Positions 59,678-64,000 of a DNA stretch of 64,000 nt are shown here, in pieces. Below the pieces are notes generated by a model, which worked only from the letters and a program-made list of their open reading frames with translations, ran no database searches and was not told the DNA's origin. Source of the stretch: Cellulosilyticum lentocellum DSM 5427 (lineage in GTDB: Bacteria > Bacillota > Clostridia > Lachnospirales > Cellulosilyticaceae); the NCBI RefSeq assembly GCF_000178835.2, contig NC_015275.1, positions 3,059,001 through 3,123,000 on the forward strand, read 5' to 3'. Both the position numbers and the translations under genes were made by a program. How positions within the stretch are numbered: the first letter of the stretch is position 1; every line of letters begins with the position of its first letter.

Positions 59678-60163
59678 CTACAAAGTTATTTCATATTCAA
59701 GATAATCTCCTGAAAATGAAGAATCACCATTATTATCTCTTCTTTGAACGAGCTGAAATCCTACACTTTCATAATTGTGAGGTGCGATTAAATTACTATT
59801 TGTTCCCACAATTATTTTTTGGAGATTTTCATATTTCATAATTCTATCAATAGCCTCACTAAGTTGTCTCTTCCCATATCCTCTACCTTTATATTTAGAT
59901 GCAATGCAGTTATGACCAATTTCCACATACTCTGGCATGTTCCTTGGGTCCCATGAAATATGTCCAATTGGTGTATCCTCTAATACCGTTATAAAACCGT
60001 ATTTATCAGCAATATTTAAATTATCGAAGAAAAAATTATCAAATTCTATCCAATCTTGTTCAAAGCATTTTCTATACCTATCATCAAATGAATAGCCGTC
60101 TAATAACAATTTGTACAGTATTCCTCTATCAAATTCACTTATTTTTTTAAATGCCAGGTTCAT
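59678..60163 (-). CDS. GNAT-family N-acetyltransferase
   Basis: The 161-residue product starts at ATG 60163 (MNLAFKKISEFDRG), after TTGGAGGTCTTAGAT; a TTG five codons upstream is part of the ribosome binding site. The acetyl-CoA-binding region is HNCIASKYKGRGYGKRQLSEAIDRI (Q/RxxGxG/A variant KGRGYG, about residues 93-117), followed by KIIVGTNSNLIAPHNYESVGFQLVQRR, typical of the GNAT fold. The substrate is not predictable. It is followed after four bases by the small hypothetical gene. Confidence 0.88.
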   Translation of the reverse strand: MNLAFKKISEFDRGILYKLLLDGYSFDDRYRKCFEQDWIEFDNFFFDNLNIADKYGFITVLEDTPIGHISWDPRNMPEYVEIGHNCIASKYKGRGYGKRQLSEAIDRIMKYENLQKIIVGTNSNLIAPHNYESVGFQLVQRRDNNGDSSFSGDYLEYEITL

Positions 60164-60555
60164 ATCTAAGACCTCCAAAATTCTAATTTAACTAATTCTA
60201 TTACATATAAAAATTTTCATTTTAGGCATTTTATGTCTCTTGTTGAGGGCTCGCGGTCTTTAGCATAAGTTTTTATTTTAGTCTAATTAATAAGGGTATT
60301 ATATTCTCTTGTTTCATTTGCATTAATATCACCGTAGTAAGCATCATCGATAAATATTTTTTATTTTCTTAGGCTATCAGAATATGTATTCTTTCTTGAA
60401 ATTTTAATCATGCAAATTCACCCATTATATAAATAATCTTTATCAAATAAATTATCTAGTTATTCTACCAAGTGCTATCTTAACAATTAAGTTAAACGCC
60501 TATATTACCAATCCATCCTGATACTATCTCTCACCTGCAAGTAATAAATGATGTA
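60164..60555. other. intergenic stretch with decayed coding-like fragments
   Basis: No complete gene. On the minus strand near 60270-60350 a short frame reads FIDDAYYGDINANETREYNT before a stop, with ISRKNTYSDSLRK upstream in the same frame before another stop. These look like remains of a lost gene. Confidence 0.25.
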
Positions 60556-60720
60556 CTAGCTATTCTTTTTAATATATATCTTCAAGGCCTTAATTCCTAA
60601 TAGGCACAACCTAATAATAAAAACAACTAACACTAATAGAATAACTGTACTAATTCCTTGTAATAACAAATCCCAAACAAGTGAGTTGTCATACCCTATT
60701 ACACGCCCTACTTCATCCAT
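60556..60720 (-). CDS. small single-span membrane protein
   Basis: The 54-residue product starts at ATG 60720 (MDEVGRVIGYDN) after AAAGAGGAATATAT. One membrane helix (about 22-42, VILLVLVVFIIRLCLLGI) is followed by a short basic tail (KALKIYIKKNS). Such proteins with a short acidic start and a Lys-rich end are frequent in clostridia without an assigned function. Its own ribosome binding site supports translation. Confidence 0.5.
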   Translation of the reverse strand: MDEVGRVIGYDNSLVWDLLLQGISTVILLVLVVFIIRLCLLGIKALKIYIKKNS

Positions 60721-60899
60721 ATATATTCCTCTTTTCTTTAAGAAACCATTACCCATCTTTTTAGCTCTTATCTCCCTCCTGCAAATTATAAGAGGTTTAA
60801 AAGTTATTATTCATTGTTATTAATTATATTAACCTTAAGATTAGGCCTACTACAATTAGTCCGTTCGCAATAAACCACTACCACTCCTTTACACTACTA

Positions 60900-61170
60900 T
60901 CTTCAACCTGCAAGTTGCACCCCTGAAAAACACGGGCACATTATCTTCATCAAGCCTCAGCTCTGGATAATCCTTAAACGACTTAAAATGATGTCCTTGA
61001 AGGTGTTCAATCGTAAGTATCTTTCACTTGCTCCAACACTTCTCACAATAAGATTGTTCTTTTACTTTTCTATTCCATAGTTTCTGCCAAGCATATGATA
61101 AGTAAAATTTGCGTTTCTCAAGTGAAATATTTCTGTTATATAAAGTTTTAGCTGTACAAGTATAGGTTGT
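60900..61170 (-). pseudogene. HNH endonuclease remnant
   Basis: Minus-strand translation gives SLEKRKFYLSYAWQKLWNRK, VKEQSYCEKCWSK, an in-frame TGA, then KILTIEHLQGHHFKSFKDYP and ELRLDEDNVPVFFRGATC. The order FYxSxAWQKL, CEKC, the His pair and PELRLDxDN is that of small phage/plasmid HNH endonucleases. The frame is broken by the stop and lacks a start and the last zinc cysteines, so it is a decayed copy. Confidence 0.55.
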
Positions 61171-61339
61171 GTAATATTATATTACTCTTGTTTCTATATT
61201 CTTTGCTTTTAATGCACTAATGCTTTTATACATATAACCGCTTTTTAACTTTATTATATTCTGATTATTTTATATGTTCAACAAAAGCTATTTCCCTTCT
61301 TAGTTAAGAAGCTCTAATTGGAAGTGTTAATGACTTAAA

Positions 61340-61545
61340 TTTACCTCGTATTAGCTTTTACTACCTCATTTAACAACTTTACTTTCCTTTGTGTCTTAGT
61401 TTCACTTTGTGATACCTACTCATTTCTGCTTTTAAATTAGTAAATTTGGTACGTGGAATGAGGTCTTTTTAAGGCCTTTATGCGGCAAATCTGAAGTTAT
61501 GAGGCCTTTATAACAAATTGGTGAATAGGGTATTAAGGAAGAAAA
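61340..61545 (-). pseudogene. decayed coding segment, possibly phage-derived
   Basis: Two minus-strand frames look coding over short stretches. One reads GLITSDLPHKGLKKTSFHVP. The other takes over near AAAAAGACC and reads DLIPRTKFTNLKAEMSRYHK and VKLRHKGK before a stop. The jump suggests a frameshift in a lost gene. ATAAAGGCC occurs twice. The family is not identified. Confidence 0.3.
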
Positions 61546-61550
61546 ATGGC

Positions 61551-61590
61551 AAAAAAAATAGACCTAAGACATTTCATCTTAGATCTTAAT
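61551..61590 (-). terminator. terminator of the alarmone synthetase-metA operon
   Basis: AGACCTAAGA (61560-61569) pairs with TCTTAGATCT (61577-61586, one G-T pair). On the minus strand eight T follow. It lies 106 bp past the metA stop. Confidence 0.85.
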
Positions 61591-61695
61591 TTACTGAGGT
61601 AAATAGCTTCTGTTTATACACCATTTTTTCTTTATTTTAAATGCATTTTTCATAACATCTTAATTGGCTTAATGCCTTGAGCTTCAACCATTCAA

Positions 61696-62607
61696 TTACA
61701 TTTCATCCAAATTAAATGGTGTTACTTGATATACATAGTAATTTAGCCAATTAGAGAATAAGGTATAAGCATGTGAGCGCCAACGCACCACTACACCTTT
61801 TTCCATTTGATCTTCCTTATAATAATGTTTTGGCATTTCAATAGGGAGATTTTTACTTAAATCTCTCTTATATTCCTGTTCTAAAGTAAGTGGGTCATAC
61901 TCTGCATGACCAGTAATAAAAATATGTTTACCATCTTTAGAAGTAACAACGCCTACCCCTGCTTCTTCGGAATAAAGTAATAACTTAAGTTCCTCGCATT
62001 TAGTAATGTCCTCTAGCTTTACTTCACTATGTCTTGAATGGGGAATATATACGTAATCATCTAACCCCTGGAGTAATTTTTCATCCTCTACTTGAGTATG
62101 TTCAAATATACCAAATAGCTTTTCATCTAGGGCATATTTAGGAATGCCATAATGATAATACAGGCCTGCTTGAGCTCCCCAACAAATATGGAAAGTAGAT
62201 GTGACATGCTTTTTACTCCATTCCATCATCTCTGAAAGTTCGCTCCAATAATTGACTTCTTCAAAATCCATCTGTTCTACTGGTGCACCTGTTATAATCA
62301 TACCATCATAATTAGAGTTTTTAATTTCATCAAAGGTTTTATAAAAGGTCTCTAAATACTCACTAGGTGTATTCTTACTTTCGTGAGAAATTGGCCTTAC
62401 CAAAGTAATATCTATTTGTAAGGGTGAATTACTTAGTAATCTTAAAAGCTGTACCTCTGTCTCTTGCTTAGTGGGCATAAGATTTAAAATAGCAATTTTA
62501 AGCTCCCTAATATCTTGAGAGATTGCTCTTGTTTCATCCATCACAAATATGTCTTCTTTTTGTAGTATTTCTATTGCAGGTAATGTGTTCGGTACCTTAA
62601 TTGGCAA
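61696..62607 (-). CDS. metA: homoserine O-acyltransferase MetA, predicted acetyl-CoA type
   Basis: Activates homoserine for methionine synthesis. The 303-residue product has [33 protein letters not shown], the nucleophile Cys142 in [18 protein letters not shown] and the catalytic His-Glu region [11 protein letters not shown]. Residue 111 is Glu (GAPVEQMDF). In characterised MetA proteins Glu at this place selects acetyl-CoA and Gly selects succinyl-CoA, so it probably makes O-acetylhomoserine despite the usual succinyltransferase name. It starts with TTG at 62607 behind GGGGAGGAGTAGTTAAA. It begins 27 bp after the alarmone synthetase gene. Confidence 0.94.
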   Translation of the reverse strand: MPIKVPNTLPAIEILQKEDIFVMDETRAISQDIRELKIAILNLMPTKQETEVQLLRLLSNSPLQIDITLVRPISHESKNTPSEYLETFYKTFDEIKNSNYDGMIITGAPVEQMDFEEVNYWSELSEMMEWSKKHVTSTFHICWGAQAGLYYHYGIPKYALDEKLFGIFEHTQVEDEKLLQGLDDYVYIPHSRHSEVKLEDITKCEELKLLLYSEEAGVGVVTSKDGKHIFITGHAEYDPLTLEQEYKRDLSKNLPIEMPKHYYKEDQMEKGVVVRWRSHAYTLFSNWLNYYVYQVTPFNLDEM

Positions 62608-62634
62608 TTTAACTACTCCTCCCCATTTGGCCTT

Positions 62635-63417
62635 TTAGTTAGTATGAGCTAGACTTTCATTAAACTCCTTGAGTTTACACATATCTCCCTCTTCCCATAA
62701 GGTCCAAAATATCTCATAAATTTCATTCATATCTTTTTTATTTTTCTTGGCACCCATTGCCTGAATGGTACTAAAAATATCTCCAATCAAGTTAGATTCT
62801 TCTTGGAAGGATTCTTGACATTTAAGTACCTCTTCACGTATCTCTGCCATTTCTTGATCTAGTAAAAAAGCGGCTTCTGCTGCTTTATTAAGTCTTTCTT
62901 GAATATTCTTTGGCATATTTTGTTTATATTTATAACGTAAGGAATGTTCAATAGTTGCCCAGAAATTCATAGCTAAAGTACGAATTTGGATTTCTGCAAA
63001 AATCCATTTTTCTCCATGCCCCGTCTGGACAGGGTATTTAATAATCATATGATAACTTCTATACCCACTGGATTTAGTATTGGTAATATAATCTCTTTCT
63101 TCTACTACCACTAAATCCTTACGATCTCTTGCTTTGATAATATCAATAACCTTATAAATATCCTCTACGAACTGACACATAATACGAATGCCCGCAATAT
63201 CTTCTATCTTTTCTTCTATTTCCTCAAGAGGAATATTTTTCTTTTGTGCCTTCTCTAATATACTTGAAATCTTTTTAACACGACCTGTTACAAACTCTAT
63301 AGGAGAGTATTCATCTAGTGCTATAAACTCTTTACGAATACTTTTAAATTTTACTTTTAATTCATCTACAGCTTGATTGTAAGGTAGTAGGACGCGCTTC
63401 CAATTCTGCATTTCCAT
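62635..63417 (-). CDS. small alarmone synthetase (RelQ/YjbM-type GTP pyrophosphokinase)
   Basis: Makes (p)ppGpp from ATP and GDP/GTP without a hydrolase domain. The 260-residue product has the synthetase core only: EYSPIEFVTGRVKKISSILEKA, IEDIAGIRIMCQFVEDIYKVIDII, TKSSGYRSYHMIIKYPV and IFAEIQIRTLAMNFWATIEHSLRYK. There are no HD, TGS or ACT domains, which fits the RelQ group. Start ATG at 63417 lies 12 bases behind GGAGGTGAGTG; a second ATG two codons on is possible. Pairing with metA in one operon is notable because methionine and alarmone levels respond to starvation. Confidence 0.92.
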   Translation of the reverse strand: MEMQNWKRVLLPYNQAVDELKVKFKSIRKEFIALDEYSPIEFVTGRVKKISSILEKAQKKNIPLEEIEEKIEDIAGIRIMCQFVEDIYKVIDIIKARDRKDLVVVEERDYITNTKSSGYRSYHMIIKYPVQTGHGEKWIFAEIQIRTLAMNFWATIEHSLRYKYKQNMPKNIQERLNKAAEAAFLLDQEMAEIREEVLKCQESFQEESNLIGDIFSTIQAMGAKKNKKDMNEIYEIFWTLWEEGDMCKLKEFNESLAHTN

Positions 63418-63620
63418 AAGTAATCACTCACCTCCACGTTAAGTCCCCTAATCATCTTATTATATCTAATTCTGCCTACTTCCTCAACTTAAATTGTTCG
63501 CCTGTTTTTTCAGATTCTCTACATATTTTAGGGTCTTGTCTCATAAATTGTACTAGTTATCATTTTACTGCCACTCTCCTTAAGTACACACACTGAGGGA
63601 GAACTTAGAAAGGAGAGCTT

Positions 63621-64000
63621 ATGAGCAAAAAATCTTTAGTTACTGGTACTTTAATTTTAACCCTAGCTAGTTTAATCACCCGTTTACTTGGCTTCGGCTT
63701 TCGTATTTATCAATCTCAAGTTATGGGAGCCGAAGGGATGGGGCTTTATCAACTTTTATTTCCTATTTACATGCTTTTATGGGCAGCTTCTTCTGCTGGT
63801 ATTGCCATGGCTATTGCCAAAATGGTAGCTGCCGAAGTTTCTAAAGGCGCTGAAGGTAATGCTATTCGCGTTTTAAAGATCTCACTGGTTATTTCATTAC
63901 CTCTAAGCTTCGTTTTATCTACCTCACTCTTTTGCTTTGCGCCTTTTATCGCACGCTATTATATTCAAGAGCCAGTTACAGAGCTTTCTCTTCGTATATT
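63621..64000 (+). CDS. spoVB: SpoVB/MATE-like polysaccharide flippase family protein (3' end outside window)
   Basis: The first 126 residues are present, starting at ATG 63621 after AGAAAGGAGAGCTT. They read SLVTGTLILTLASLITRLLG, FRIYQSQVMGAEGMGLYQLL and MAIAKMVAAEVSKGAEGNAI. These match the N-terminus of stage V sporulation protein B and related lipid-linked oligosaccharide flippases, with three membrane helices visible (about 5-25, 40-65 and 85-110). In sporulating firmicutes the protein is needed for spore cortex formation, but the family also includes vegetative wall-precursor flippases. It is divergent from the alarmone synthetase gene. Confidence 0.85.
   Translation, partial: MSKKSLVTGTLILTLASLITRLLGFGFRIYQSQVMGAEGMGLYQLLFPIYMLLWAASSAGIAMAIAKMVAAEVSKGAEGNAIRVLKISLVISLPLSFVLSTSLFCFAPFIARYYIQEPVTELSLRI

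Overview
The window is AT-rich Firmicutes DNA. Gene content points to an anaerobic, cellulolytic, spore-forming clostridium of the Lachnospirales, most like Cellulosilyticum (Clostridium) lentocellum. The evidence is a clostridial 2[4Fe-4S] ferredoxin, secreted GH5 and GH10 enzymes with cellulose-binding modules, a SpoVB-type protein, a T-box-controlled branched-chain amino acid operon and strong AGGAGG ribosome binding sites. The species is inferred, not proven. Almost everything lies on the minus strand; the plus-strand exceptions are the DUF2225 gene, an AraC regulator, an insertion sequence and a spoVB start at the right edge.

Region by region: (1) 1-10.8 kb is the lower glycolysis locus in the order cggR-gap-pgk-tpiA-gpmI, then a secreted copper-amine-oxidase-like protein, a truncated C39-like gene and eno. 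A CggR-type operator lies in front of cggR. Two stretches downstream of gpmI and eno carry extensive hairpins and end in strong terminators; they look like uncatalogued structured RNAs. (2) 10.9-18.2 kb holds two paralogous Na/phosphate symporters with PhoU-like tails and an iscR-iscS-iscU-mnmA operon that makes Fe-S clusters and thiolates tRNA, preceded by two tandem palindromes. (3) 18.2-23.6 kb has another structured intergenic element, a GH3 (NagZ-like) lipoprotein, a DUF2225 protein, an ADP-ribosylglycohydrolase and a chemoreceptor.

(4) 23.7-39.2 kb is one 15-kb operon for isoleucine, valine and leucine: ilvB-ilvN-ilvC-leuA-cimA-small ORF-leuC-leuD-membrane protein-leuB-ilvE-ilvD-ilvB2. 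It is driven by a near-consensus promoter and a T-box leader whose specifier reads AUC (Ile). CimA supplies 2-oxobutyrate from pyruvate, so isoleucine is made without threonine deaminase. leuC carries a one-base frameshift. (5) 39.7-43.1 kb has typA, an AraC regulator and a ferredoxin. (6) 43.2-48.3 kb is a plant-fibre cluster: GH5 endoglucanase-CBM2, GH10 xylanase-CBM13-CBM2 and a CBM3-like CE1 esterase. The two CBM2 modules are almost identical in DNA.

(7) 48.7-50.3 kb is a complete IS3-family element inserted in the loop of the terminator of the next gene, topB. (8) 52.7-61.6 kb is a low-density accessory stretch of small genes (CAT-type acetyltransferase, flavin-binding protein, lipoproteins, acyltransferase, YciI, DUF2500, GNAT) mixed with decayed fragments, including a frameshifted zinc-ribbon gene and an HNH endonuclease remnant. 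(9) 61.6-64 kb has metA (predicted acetyl-CoA-type), a small alarmone synthetase and the start of spoVB.

No tRNA, rRNA, CRISPR array or prophage was seen. The most novel material is the set of structured intergenic RNAs. I could not assign them to a known family by eye.
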